NCBI GenBank assembly: GCA_050950425.1
Contig: JBMNHO010000001.1
Span: 1 to 64,000 of the forward strand
Length of the DNA: 64,000 nt
From: RGIG529 sp050950425
GTDB taxonomy: Bacteria; Bacillota; Clostridia; Oscillospirales; Oscillospiraceae
Direction of reading: 5' to 3'
This document shows, in pieces, positions 7,119 to 15,637 of the stretch. Under the pieces are notes generated by a model that did no database searches, was not told the DNA's origin, and saw nothing but the letters and a program-made list of their open reading frames with translations. The position numbers and the translations under genes were made by a program. The first letter of the stretch is position 1. Each line of letters opens with the position of its first letter.

Positions 7119-8711
7119 TTACTTATTATTTATATCCGCATGGATTTCGACGCCATCTCTGAACTTCACAGTCATTTCGCTCTCCGAATGGACGGTCACC
7201 GATTCGATAGTGGCAAGCCAGAGTTTTTCGTCAAACTCGGTAACCAGCTTATCATGGCATTTCAAATCGTCAAGGAAGCTTGTTATCCTTTCTCGCTTGG
7301 CGGTGCGTTCCAACAATTTATCGTTGATTTCAGCAATGCCGTTCCGAGCGGCTTCGTAGCGCTTCATTAAAACATCGTATCGTCTGTTGTACTCATTTTG
7401 ATCCAGAACGGTGCGGGCGTTTTCTTCTACGCATTTTCGCATAAGCTCCATGACGATATCATATTCGCTTTTTAGCTCCGCCTGTCTTTTTTCAAGGGAG
7501 GAAGTGTCTGTCAGCGTCAGAATTACAGTCTCGTAATCACTTAAAACCTCATTTTTGTTTTCGATGAGCTGATTAAACGCCTCCACAAAAGCCTTCTGCA
7601 AAGCCGCTTCGTAAAGATGCGGTGTGTCGCATTTTTTGCCTTTATATTTATGGTTACACTGCCAAATGGTGCGGCGGTACTTGCTGGTGGAATGCCAGAC
7701 CTTCGAGCCGTAAACACCATCGCATTCGCCGCAGATAACCTTGCCAGAGAATGGACTGTCGCTGGCTTTGTAGCCTCGGTATCCTTTACGCTGGCTGAGT
7801 TCGTGTTGCACCAAATCGAAAGTCTCCGGCGTGACGATAGCGGGGTGGCTGTTTTCCACATAATACTGCGGAACCTCACCCTCGTTGACCTTCATTTTTT
7901 TCGTGAGAAAATCCACGCAGAAAGTCTTTTGCAGAATTGCATCGCCCTTGTATTTTTCATTTTGCAGAATACTGAGAACGGTGGTGGACTGCCAGACCGT
8001 CTTGCGCGCCGGTGTTGGAATGCCGATCTCGGTGAGATGCTTCGCAATCCATGAAGGCGTTTTCCCTTCGAGGAACAGCCTGTATATCATCCGGACAGTT
8101 ACTGCCTCGGTTTCCACAATCTTCGGCAGACCGTCCTCGCCCTTTTCGTAGCCGAGGAAGCGTTTGTATGGGAGAGTGACTTTGCCGTCCTGCATCCGCT
8201 TGCGTTGTCCCCATGTCACGTTTTCCGAAATGGAGCGGCTCTCTTCCTGTGCCAGTGACGACATGATGGTGATGAGAAGCTCGCCCTTGCTGTCCAGCGT
8301 GTAGATGTTCTCTTTTTCAAAATAAACCTCCACGCCTTTTTCCTTTAACTGCCGGACGGTGGTCAAGCTGTCTACTGTGTTTCGGGCAAACCGGCTCACC
8401 GACTTTGTGATGATGAGGTCAATTTTGCCGTCCAGCGCGTCCTGCACCATCTGCTTAAAGCCGTCGCGCTTGGCGGCGGAAGTCGCTGAAATCCCCTCAT
8501 CGGTGTAAATTTTTACGAATTGCCATTCATCGTTTGCCTGAATATGGCGGGTGTAATGATCAACCTGTGCCTCGTAGCTGGAAAGTTGTTCCTCGGTATC
8601 GGTGGAAACACGCGCATAGGCAGCCACACGCTTTTTAACGTATTCCGCACTGAACGGAACCAGCTGTAAATTCATCCTCGGCGGTATTACTGTAACCCGT
8701 GTCTGACTCAT
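7119..8711 (-). CDS. Large serine recombinase 1
   Basis: It has 530 residues. The N-terminal resolvase domain has the catalytic serine S36 in AAYARVST, with the GFKQMVQDALDGKIDLIITKSVSRFARN block. A Recombinase domain (GYEKGEDGLPKIV to HELSQ) and a zinc ribbon (CGEC ... WQCNHKYKGKKC) follow, then a long coiled coil (residues ~390-470). Such enzymes integrate and excise prophages. Its ATG overlaps the stop of recombinase 2 by 4 bp (ATGA), so the two are co-translated. With a second recombinase beside it, either may be the integrase. Confidence 0.93.
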   Translation of the reverse strand: MSQTRVTVIPPRMNLQLVPFSAEYVKKRVAAYARVSTDTEEQLSSYEAQVDHYTRHIQANDEWQFVKIYTDEGISATSAAKRDGFKQMVQDALDGKIDLIITKSVSRFARNTVDSLTTVRQLKEKGVEVYFEKENIYTLDSKGELLITIMSSLAQEESRSISENVTWGQRKRMQDGKVTLPYKRFLGYEKGEDGLPKIVETEAVTVRMIYRLFLEGKTPSWIAKHLTEIGIPTPARKTVWQSTTVLSILQNEKYKGDAILQKTFCVDFLTKKMKVNEGEVPQYYVENSHPAIVTPETFDLVQHELSQRKGYRGYKASDSPFSGKVICGECDGVYGSKVWHSTSKYRRTIWQCNHKYKGKKCDTPHLYEAALQKAFVEAFNQLIENKNEVLSDYETVILTLTDTSSLEKRQAELKSEYDIVMELMRKCVEENARTVLDQNEYNRRYDVLMKRYEAARNGIAEINDKLLERTAKRERITSFLDDLKCHDKLVTEFDEKLWLATIESVTVHSESEMTVKFRDGVEIHADINNK

Positions 8712-10060
8712 ACGCTCTTCCTCCTGTTCCTGTTGATTTCATACATGCGCTGGCGAGAAGCCTCGCGCAACTCGGGCGTCATGCGGTCGCGGGCAGTCTG
8801 CTTCATCTCGTCCGTCCAACTATCAGCACGGGAACGGTCTTGCCAAACCCTCTCCGCAAGACGACCGTCATGGAACACGAACATCAGCTTGTTGTCTTCC
8901 GGTACCCGAATCTCGGCAATCTGATCTGTAAACGCCACGGCTTCAAAAGCGATCAACCCGAGAGCCTCGGCAGTTACTGTATGGAGGATGTCCTCGGGAA
9001 TTTGCTTGGCGGGGCAGCAATTCTTGCCATCTTGCAGGAATGTGGAGCATTGCCAGTATGGTTTTCCTCCAGCGACCTTCCGCTTGTAGTTCTTCCCGCA
9101 GCCTTCGCAAACAATTTTCCCGGTGAAGGGGTAGCTCTTCGGCGTAACCCCTTTTCTGTTTTTAAAGCGGTTCCTACGCCGCTCCATAATTTCCTGCGCC
9201 ATCTCAAATGTTTCCATGTCAATGATGGCAGGATGGGTGTTCTCGGCGTAATATTGTGGAAGCCGTCCCTTGTTCCAGACCTCTCTTTTCGTCAGGTGGT
9301 CGGATACATACTTTTTCTGCAAAAGCGCATTGCCGGTGTATTTTTCATTCTTGATAATCGCCACCACGCGCTCTGCGTTCCATGTACCGCCACGCAAGGC
9401 AGGTACGCCCGTCTCGCGAAGCTTTTTAGCAATCAGGCTGCCGCCCATACCGCCGATATAGTCCTCAAAAATCATCCGAACGATGTCCGCCGTCTCCGGG
9501 TCAACTTCTACTTCGCCTTTTTCGATGCGGTAACCGAACATGAAGCGCAGGCTGACGAGCTCGCCCTGTGCAAAGCGTTTTCTGATTCGCCATTTGCAGT
9601 TCTCTGAAACCGACCGACTCTCTTCCTGTGCGTAAGAAGCGAGGATGGTGAGCATCAACTCGCCATCCCCGCTCAGAGAGTGAATACTCTCTTTCTCGAA
9701 GTAGATACCGATGCCGAGCAGCTTAAACTCTCGCACGATCTCCAGCAGGGTCACTGTGTTCCGCGCAAACCGCGCGATGGATTTGGTTATGACCATGTCG
9801 ATTTTTCCGTCTCTGCAGTCGTTTATCAACCGCTGAAACTCTGGCCTATCCTCCTTTGTGCCAGTGAACGCTTCATCGGCATACACGCCGACATACTCCC
9901 ATTCGCCATGGCGCTGGATGTAGTCGCTGTAGTAACTGACCTGAGCGGACAGCGAATGGAGCATCGCATCCTTTCCGCTTGAAACACGGGCGTACGCCGC
10001 TACACGTTTTAGCCTTGGTATAGGCGGCGCTATGGGTTCGAGTTTCGTTATAACTCGCAC
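8708..10060 (-). CDS. Large serine recombinase 2
   Basis: It has 450 residues from GTG 10060, chosen because GGAGGA sits about 8 nt upstream; the longer frame to 10159 has no such site and overlaps the preceding gene. The catalytic serine is S27 (AAYARVSSGKD). The resolvase domain, Recombinase domain (MIFEDYIGGMGGSLIAKKL) and zinc ribbon (CEGCGKNYKRK ... YWQCS) are in order. It lacks the long coiled coil of recombinase 1, so the pair is not a simple duplication. The shared operon suggests joint action or a two-recombinase integration system. Confidence 0.92.
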   Translation of the reverse strand: MRVITKLEPIAPPIPRLKRVAAYARVSSGKDAMLHSLSAQVSYYSDYIQRHGEWEYVGVYADEAFTGTKEDRPEFQRLINDCRDGKIDMVITKSIARFARNTVTLLEIVREFKLLGIGIYFEKESIHSLSGDGELMLTILASYAQEESRSVSENCKWRIRKRFAQGELVSLRFMFGYRIEKGEVEVDPETADIVRMIFEDYIGGMGGSLIAKKLRETGVPALRGGTWNAERVVAIIKNEKYTGNALLQKKYVSDHLTKREVWNKGRLPQYYAENTHPAIIDMETFEMAQEIMERRRNRFKNRKGVTPKSYPFTGKIVCEGCGKNYKRKVAGGKPYWQCSTFLQDGKNCCPAKQIPEDILHTVTAEALGLIAFEAVAFTDQIAEIRVPEDNKLMFVFHDGRLAERVWQDRSRADSWTDEMKQTARDRMTPELREASRQRMYEINRNRRKSV

Positions 10061-10133
10061 GATGATTCCTCCTTTCCGGGTGCTTGAATAGAATGATTCA
10101 GCATGTAATACATCACTCTTAAAGCCCGAAAAG

Positions 10134-10304
10134 TCAAGGGATTCTCGCTGGTAAAGCACCGATTACGGGGCGGTATTTCGCCTTGTAAATTGTATCAATT
10201 TTACGGTAATCCTTCTCGCTGATTAGTCCCTTGGAGAGCATCATACGGGTGATGGCCATTGCTACTCCAAAATTTTTCTCGCGCTCAAATGGACCTTTGG
10301 TCAT
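10134..10304 (-). CDS. Small SHOCT-like protein of the recombinase cassette
   Basis: It has 56 residues from ATG 10304: MTKGPFEREKNFGVAMAITR, then MMLSKGLISEKDYRKIDTIY. The last part matches the SHOCT pattern (short C-terminal helix-turn-helix, 'L...G.IsE.dY..i'). Its start overlaps the stop of the upstream HTH-zinc gene (ATGA). In clostridial elements small proteins like this commonly sit between a zinc/HTH gene and serine recombinases; its role is unknown. Confidence 0.75.
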   Translation of the reverse strand: MTKGPFEREKNFGVAMAITRMMLSKGLISEKDYRKIDTIYKAKYRPVIGALPARIP

Positions 10305-10729
10305 CGGTGCACCACCTCTCCAACAGCCGGGTTTCGGTCAAAACGATCGGAAATATAGCAGGCATGCGCACAGTATTTTCGGTTCGGAGTGCCGTAATTG
10401 ATAAACCCTCTGCCGCAGTAAGCACAAGTTAGCCGACGTGAGGCTTTCCGGTTCGGCTGGTGCCGATGCCTGTTCCACCAAGCATATCGACACTGATTAC
10501 AGCAGAAGGTTCTGGCTTTGCCCTTTGCGGATTGTATTAATTGTTTACCGCAATGTTTACATTTTTCTTTGTTACCCGCACATCTCATTTTATTGGAAGT
10601 GCTGATGGCATTGCGTTGACAGAACGACTTGACCGTATTCACCGACATACTGAGTGAATTGGAAATCTGCGAGTAAGTCATCCCTTGCAGTCGCATATCT
10701 TGTATGTGCAGTTTTTGCTTTTCCGTCAC
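10301..10729 (-). CDS. HTH plus double zinc-ribbon protein upstream of recombinases
   Basis: It has 142 residues from GTG 10729, behind GAGGAGGTGG. The N-terminal sigma-like HTH (TEKQKLHIQDMRLQGMTYSQ, then ISNSLSMSVNTVKSFCQRN) is followed by two zinc clusters (CKHCGKQL...FCCNQCRYAWW and CAYCGRGF...KYCAHACY). It is probably a DNA-binding accessory or regulator for the recombinases. The three genes downstream follow with 4-bp overlaps or a short gap, so it leads the operon. An approximately 45-bp segment just upstream recurs near 45.2 kb. Confidence 0.75.
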   Translation of the reverse strand: MTEKQKLHIQDMRLQGMTYSQISNSLSMSVNTVKSFCQRNAISTSNKMRCAGNKEKCKHCGKQLIQSAKGKARTFCCNQCRYAWWNRHRHQPNRKASRRLTCAYCGRGFINYGTPNRKYCAHACYISDRFDRNPAVGEVVHR

Positions 10730-10740
10730 GAAGAACCACC

Positions 10741-10787
10741 TCCTCGCTATACGGACAAAAACCATGCGATTTGATGGGGTGTTTAAC
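10741..10787. repeat. Copy A of a dispersed ~45-bp repeat
   Basis: CTATACGGACAAAAA and TTGATGGGGTGTT are shared with 45187-45231 at the same spacing, with a few differing bases between them. It lies directly upstream of the HTH-zinc gene on the minus strand and abuts the lysis-operon terminator. Confidence 0.75.
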
Positions 10788-10827
10788 AAAAAAGACCCGC
10801 GAAAGTGACGATTCACAATCGCGGGTC
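10788..10827 (-). terminator. Terminator of the lysis operon
   Basis: A 9-bp stem (GACCCGCGA / TCGCGGGTC) is followed on the minus strand by TTTTTT (10788-10793), 17 bp beyond the stop of the SpoIID-amidase gene. Confidence 0.88.
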
Positions 10828-10843
10828 GAATGTCGTAGGGGTG

Positions 10844-12205
10844 CTACTCCCCATACCTGATGAAAGCATCGGTAAATCCAGCTGCATTGACCTTTTTGAG
10901 CATGGCATCGGCATTGGTCTTGACGCTGAACGCTCCGACCTGAATGCGGTAGAGCTTTTTCGGTTCGGTTGGCTCTGGTGCGGGAGATGTGGAAGCGGCA
11001 TCAAGTAATCTCTTCACCTCATCACGGAACGTGTCCATGGACTTGCCGAACTTGGGGAACCAGTGCATCACATCAGCATGGTTGCTGGCGATGCCGCGCT
11101 TGTACCCCTCAGCATGGCAGATGAGCACACCGTCCTTTGCAGGATCAAGGTTGTACTGCCTGCAAAGATAGGCACATAGTTCTGCGGCTTCCTTGTAAAC
11201 AGCGTTGAAATATGCGACATCGTTCAGGTCATCCTCGCAGATCTCAATCGAGATATGTGTATCGTTGCCCGAACCCTTAGAGCCGCTTGCGCAATGCCAG
11301 CCCCGCATATTCCACGGCAGCGTCTGGTAGGTAGCGACACTCCCATCCGCCAGGTTGCCAATGAAAGCGTGGACGCAAACCTGCCGCCCGCCGGGCTTAT
11401 CCTGATTCCAGTGGTTGTTGTACTGGTTCTTGCCCAGCAGGCCGTCATCGGGCCCGACGTAACGCCGCAGGTTCGGGTTGTTCGCCCCGGTCGAGTGCAC
11501 CATGATACCCTTGGGGGTTATGGTTTTACCTGCCTTGTAACAGGCGTTATTAACAAACAGGAGTTTGCGGAGATTCATTTTATGCCCTCCTTCAGGCTCT
11601 GGTATGTTATCTTCAAAGATCATGATGCTGCCCTTTCCGTAGTCGGATACGATATCAGCGCCGTCATAGTAGAACGCCAATATATCGTTGTAAGGCACGC
11701 CGTTCTTCGCCGCCCACATCGCGCCGATCTGGCTTATGCCAACACCGTGGCTGGCCTTTGTTTTCTTTCCAGCATTGGCGGCAATGTCCCACGGGTCGAC
11801 TTTGTTGACGTAGTAGGGGTAATGCTTGCGCCATACATCACCGCTGCGCTTTGTTAGGCCGCCGTTGGAAGCGGAGTAGAAGCAGTCGATGATCGTATCA
11901 TCGTAGCAAAGCACCTGCCCGGTGGTTTCCTCCACAGCCTGTCGGCTGCGGGGACTGGACGTTGCCAGCCCATAGCGGTATGCTTGAAACGATGTGGTAT
12001 CGTCCATGACGGTGCCCGCCAGCGCGCGTTTGAGCGCGAATGTCCGCGCCGCCACGGCCTGTGCTTTCAACGCCTCCCTATGCGATGACTCGTATACTTC
12101 CGCCGGGACGACACCGCAAAGATATTCTTCAATGGGCATCTCTACCGGCTTTGTGCCGAACTGTGCGATGTTTTCCGCGCGGGTCATGCGTATTGTTACA
12201 TTCAC
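10844..12205 (-). CDS. SpoIID-domain / N-acetylmuramoyl-L-alanine amidase / SPOR fusion endolysin
   Basis: It has 453 residues. Residues ~1-205 match SpoIID (MPIEEYLCGVVPAEVYES, EALKAQAVAARTFAL, HGVGISQIGAMWAA), a lytic transglycosylase fold with the active glutamate in PAEVYES. Residues ~210-400 form an Amidase_2 domain (KGIMVHSTGAN, ISIEICED, GVLICHAEGYKRG). The C-terminus is a SPOR repeat (YRIQVGAFSVKTNADAML). An internal ATG at 11578 follows AAGGAGG with 7-nt spacing and begins MNLRKLLFVNNACYKAG, the usual start of stand-alone phage amidases, so a shorter endolysin of about 244 residues may also be made. Its ATG overlaps the holin stop by 4 bp. Confidence 0.88.
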   Translation of the reverse strand: MNVTIRMTRAENIAQFGTKPVEMPIEEYLCGVVPAEVYESSHREALKAQAVAARTFALKRALAGTVMDDTTSFQAYRYGLATSSPRSRQAVEETTGQVLCYDDTIIDCFYSASNGGLTKRSGDVWRKHYPYYVNKVDPWDIAANAGKKTKASHGVGISQIGAMWAAKNGVPYNDILAFYYDGADIVSDYGKGSIMIFEDNIPEPEGGHKMNLRKLLFVNNACYKAGKTITPKGIMVHSTGANNPNLRRYVGPDDGLLGKNQYNNHWNQDKPGGRQVCVHAFIGNLADGSVATYQTLPWNMRGWHCASGSKGSGNDTHISIEICEDDLNDVAYFNAVYKEAAELCAYLCRQYNLDPAKDGVLICHAEGYKRGIASNHADVMHWFPKFGKSMDTFRDEVKRLLDAASTSPAPEPTEPKKLYRIQVGAFSVKTNADAMLKKVNAAGFTDAFIRYGE

Positions 12206-12621
12206 TTGCCGTCCTCCTTGTCTGTTCGTTCATGTAGTTGCGCGAGAATGTCCTTGAGCTTTTCAGGCACAGGCAGTCCAATCGATGTAGCGTTCTCCAA
12301 GAGCGACACGCCTTCATTGGCGATGTAGAAGAAGATGACCGCCGTGCGAAGCGGCGCGCTTGTGCCACCAAGCAGATAGGTGTCGATCAGGTGACCGATG
12401 CCGACTACCAAAAAGATCGCCACCTTCTTGGCAATGCCATGCGCCCCGATCCGGCTGGACAGTTTTTTCTCTACAATTGCCCTCAGTACGCCCGTGATGT
12501 AGTCCACAACCACAAAGGCGATGAGCGCATAAAGGAAGCCGTCCAGTCCGCCCAAATACCAACCCAGCGTCCCGCCAATGGCAACGAACGCGGTCTGAAT
12601 CCATGACCAAATTGCTTTCAT
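12202..12621 (-). CDS. Phage holin (holin_4 / toxin-secretion type)
   Basis: It has 139 residues with three or four hydrophobic segments: about 10-28 (FVAIGGTLGWYLGGL), 30-48 (FLYALIAFVVVDYITGVL), 65-83 (AKKVAIFLVVGIGHLIDTYL) and 90-106 (RTAVIFFYIANEGVSLL). The charged, helical C-terminus (EKLKDILAQLHERTDKEDGK) and the DYITGV motif are characteristic of the phage_holin_4 family. It forms membrane holes that release the endolysin encoded directly downstream with a 4-bp overlap. Confidence 0.92.
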   Translation of the reverse strand: MKAIWSWIQTAFVAIGGTLGWYLGGLDGFLYALIAFVVVDYITGVLRAIVEKKLSSRIGAHGIAKKVAIFLVVGIGHLIDTYLLGGTSAPLRTAVIFFYIANEGVSLLENATSIGLPVPEKLKDILAQLHERTDKEDGK

Positions 12622-12652
12622 GTGTTTCCTCCGTTTTGTATTTTAGATATTT

Positions 12653-12681
12653 AAAAAGCGCCTCCGCATAGCGAAGACGCT
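12653..12681 (-). terminator. Terminator between tail fibre and holin
   Basis: A 10-bp stem with two G-U pairs (minus strand AGCGTCTTCG / CGGAGGCGCT) is followed by TTTTTAAAT. It follows the tail-fibre gene and may partly insulate the lysis genes. Confidence 0.7.
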
Positions 12682-12696
12682 GTGTAGCCGCGACCC

Positions 12697-15120
12697 TTAC
12701 AGGGTCAATATCAAGTCTTGAATCTGCCGCATAACCGCAGCCCGTGGCCGCCCTGTGCCCAGCGGCAGCCAATCCACCTCCGGCACATCGAACCCCGTGC
12801 CCGTATCAAACTGGTTGATGAAGGTAATAACACCTTCCAGAGCGGCACGAATTTCAAGAATGTGGTACGGCCAGTTCTTGATGGCCGTCTTTCCGGCTAT
12901 GATATTTTCACTCCAGTTTGCCGCCGCCAATCCGTAGTAACCCCGCACGGCATTGACGGCCTCGCGGATCGTCCGGATGTGCTCGACCTTCACTTTGGTC
13001 TCATTTTCGGTGATCGTTTGAAAAGGTGGTGCCAACACCGTAAAGTTGCAGATCACCTCCGAACTGGAAGACGCAATCCCTTCATCCAAGCAACGAAACA
13101 CCGCCGTTACGCTCCCAGCGGGCAGATCATCATCGGCACGAAAAATAATCTTTACGCTGTTCCCGAGATAACCGCTCTGGGAGAAGCGTTCGGGGTTATT
13201 GACACTGTCCTGCCACTCATCAGTGCCGATTTTCACACATACCTTCTGTGTCTGCCCATCCGGTTCCGTGCCGGTCGTGATCAGGAAGCGCGGTTTCGCG
13301 TTATACGTCGCGCTTCCGGTCTTGGGTGCGACGACAATTGGCGCGGCGGGCAGGCTGTTCTTCTTGACCGTGCCGCTGATCACATACGCCGAGATCGCGC
13401 CCAGCGTGTCGGTTACACTGATCCGGTAGCGAGTGTAGGTTCCCGAAACGGTAGAGGCGGCGGTCTCATAGTTGCCAGAGGTCTCGCTGGACGAGATTGT
13501 TACCAGCGTTTCATACGCTGACCAGTTGCTGCCGTCCGATGAGGTCGACCGCTGGATGACGTACTGCTGGATGGCACTAGTGCCGGCCACCGCGCCGCTC
13601 CACGCCAGTGTAATGATGTTGACCTCATAGACCGCAGGCGTGGCATGAAAGGATGTAGGCGCGGTTGGGAGCGTGTTCTTCCGAACATGTGTCGTGGAAA
13701 TCTTCCATTCGGAGTAGTAGTCCGCACCTGCCGTGCCCCTTGTGCGCACCTGAAAGCGCCGGTAGTTGCCCCGTGTCGCGGACGGGCTGACGCTTAGGCT
13801 CCCGCTTGTGGCCGTGGTGGTCACCGTGGTCAGCGCCGTCCAACCGCTCCAGTTGCTGCCGTCCGTGGACTCGCTGTATTGAATCTCATAGGACGAGATG
13901 GTGTTGCCTGCACCATTGCCGGCACCGCTCCAAGAAAGCGTGACGTTGCCTTCTGCCAGTGTGGCGCTGACGGAGCACGCGGTGGGTGCGCCGCAAGCGG
14001 TGATGGCGGCATAGATGCTGTTGCTTTCCTTGTATGCGGCGGATACCGCGCCCAACGTGTCGGTGACACTCAGGCGGTACTTTGTGTAGGTTCCGGCCAC
14101 CGTCGTCGGCGTGACCACCTTGCTGCCGCTGGTCGAGGACGTCGTAACGGTTGTTAGTGTCGACCAAGATGACCAAGCCGTGCCGTTGGTCGACGTGCAG
14201 TGCTCGATGTTGTATTGCTTAATGGCGCTGGTGCCCGCCGCTGCGCCGCTCCACGAGAGCGTGACATTCTCGTTGTTGTAGGTTGCAGGACTGGCGGTAA
14301 AGCTAGTCGGCGCAGTTGGCAGCGTGTTCTTGCGGACGGTATTGCTGGACACCTTCCAGCCGGAGTAATACGAGCTACCTGCGGTACCGCGTGTACGCAC
14401 CTGGAACCGACGGTAGTAGCCTCGCGTAGACGGTGGGCTGACCGATACACTGCCGCTGGTCGACGTAGTGCTCACGGTAGTCAATGCCGCCCAACTACCC
14501 CAGGAGGAGTTGTTGCTGGACTCGCTGTATTGAATCTCGTAGGAGGAGATGGCGTTGCCGACGCCTCCGCTTGCTCCGCTCCAAGACAGAGTGACAGCAC
14601 CCTCGGCCAATGTACTGCTGACGCTGCAGGAAGTCGGCGCGCCGCAAGCGGTATATGCCGTGTAGTTCAGCGTTACAGAATAATACGAAGCATGCTTATA
14701 CGCTTGAAAATGTGTTCCCCCGTGCAGCCACAAATAGTACGTGCCGCCTGCGGTCAGATTCACGGCGGTGGTTGTAAAACTGCTTTGATAGCCGGAGGCG
14801 GTAAGGCTGGAGAAAGTTACAGACCCGGACACCAGCCCTGACGGTACCGTATTCGTTGAGCCATCCTTGCCCGATGTGCTGATCCTGTAGTTAAAAGTCG
14901 CAGAGCTAGCTGCGGCTTTTACGGCAAAAAGCGTGAATGTCAGCGTGGCGGCGCTGAGATCGCCCGAGACAGACGGTACGGTGAATTTCAAAACATAGGG
15001 ATGCGTTCCTCCGGAGTAACAGGTTTGTGAAGATGTCGCCCCGTACGTCGTGGAGCCGGAAGGAATCCATCCACTGTTCCAGTAGGAATGACCGGATATT
15101 GTACCCGCTGCAGTTGCCAT
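12697..15120 (-). CDS. Tail fibre / receptor-binding protein with fibronectin type III repeats
   Basis: It has 807 residues. The N-terminal ~150 residues form a beta-rich domain with PYVLKFTVP and GTYYLWLHGG segments. Four or five FN3-like units follow, each with VTLSWSG and SSYEIQYSES- or YRRFQVRTRG-type strands. A two-domain block of about 220 residues (TACGAP...LSVTDTLGA) is repeated in tandem. The C-terminal ~100 residues differ (KVEHIRTIREAVNAVRGYYGL) and may be the receptor-contacting or trimerising end. Position after the baseplate genes and before the holin is the usual place for a siphovirus host-specificity protein. Confidence 0.82.
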   Translation of the reverse strand: MATAAGTISGHSYWNSGWIPSGSTTYGATSSQTCYSGGTHPYVLKFTVPSVSGDLSAATLTFTLFAVKAAASSATFNYRISTSGKDGSTNTVPSGLVSGSVTFSSLTASGYQSSFTTTAVNLTAGGTYYLWLHGGTHFQAYKHASYYSVTLNYTAYTACGAPTSCSVSSTLAEGAVTLSWSGASGGVGNAISSYEIQYSESSNNSSWGSWAALTTVSTTSTSGSVSVSPPSTRGYYRRFQVRTRGTAGSSYYSGWKVSSNTVRKNTLPTAPTSFTASPATYNNENVTLSWSGAAAGTSAIKQYNIEHCTSTNGTAWSSWSTLTTVTTSSTSGSKVVTPTTVAGTYTKYRLSVTDTLGAVSAAYKESNSIYAAITACGAPTACSVSATLAEGNVTLSWSGAGNGAGNTISSYEIQYSESTDGSNWSGWTALTTVTTTATSGSLSVSPSATRGNYRRFQVRTRGTAGADYYSEWKISTTHVRKNTLPTAPTSFHATPAVYEVNIITLAWSGAVAGTSAIQQYVIQRSTSSDGSNWSAYETLVTISSSETSGNYETAASTVSGTYTRYRISVTDTLGAISAYVISGTVKKNSLPAAPIVVAPKTGSATYNAKPRFLITTGTEPDGQTQKVCVKIGTDEWQDSVNNPERFSQSGYLGNSVKIIFRADDDLPAGSVTAVFRCLDEGIASSSSEVICNFTVLAPPFQTITENETKVKVEHIRTIREAVNAVRGYYGLAAANWSENIIAGKTAIKNWPYHILEIRAALEGVITFINQFDTGTGFDVPEVDWLPLGTGRPRAAVMRQIQDLILTL

Positions 15121-15133
15121 ATGAACTCACCTC

Positions 15134-15637
15134 TCATTCGTATACAGCGGACACCAATGAATTGACCAGTCCGCAGAGCGTTGTATTTAGTCTTGTGTCG
15201 GTGATGCTGCCCGCCGTGATGGACACCACGCCCTTGGCCACCGTGATGTCTGCAATGCCCAGTTCATAGATGTCGTTATTGCGGGTTAACTCTGGTGTCA
15301 CGGGTGAGGCGCTGGCTACGCCGGTTAAGACCGCTAGGCGAATTTCACGGCCAACTGCGCTCCAGCGCACGACCACACGGTCAATCCGGGGATTGATACC
15401 GTTGGCGGTGGCCAGCTCTAACTCCAACGTGTCGGTGTTCTCATAAGCATAACCGTTTATCCAAGCGCTGCCGGGCAGCACCGCGATCTTCATGCCCGTG
15501 GCCGCCATTACTTGTAAATTCGTAGCGGCAGCGTAGAAGATGCCATTGCTAACCAGTTTGCCGAAATAGGCGGCGAAGTCTGAGGCGTTGTATACTCGGT
15601 CACCGCCTGAAGAATTGAAAAAGCCGCTTTTCTCCAT
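15134..15637 (-). CDS. Phage baseplate/tail-tip protein
   Basis: It has 167 residues starting MEKSGFFNSSGGDRVYNASDFAAYF. Conserved features are VLPGSAWINGYAYENTDTLELEL and NPRIDRVVVRWS followed by ITVAKGVVSITAGSITDTRLN, a pattern found in baseplate or tail-fibre base proteins of clostridial siphoviruses. It is mostly predicted beta-strand. It sits between the Gp37-like tail protein (1 bp away) and the fibre, so it probably anchors the fibre. Confidence 0.7.
   Translation of the reverse strand: MEKSGFFNSSGGDRVYNASDFAAYFGKLVSNGIFYAAATNLQVMAATGMKIAVLPGSAWINGYAYENTDTLELELATANGINPRIDRVVVRWSAVGREIRLAVLTGVASASPVTPELTRNNDIYELGIADITVAKGVVSITAGSITDTRLNTTLCGLVNSLVSAVYE

Noticed and set aside
8699..9607. 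Long rightward frame opposite recombinase 2 (302 codons)
   Set aside because: It is antisense to a fully convincing recombinase and has no ribosome site or recognisable domain.
11255..11857. Rightward frame opposite the endolysin
   Set aside because: Antisense shadow of a well-supported gene in GC-rich DNA.
12697..15120. Diversity-generating retroelement acting on the tail fibre
   Set aside because: No reverse transcriptase gene and no template repeat were seen anywhere in the window.
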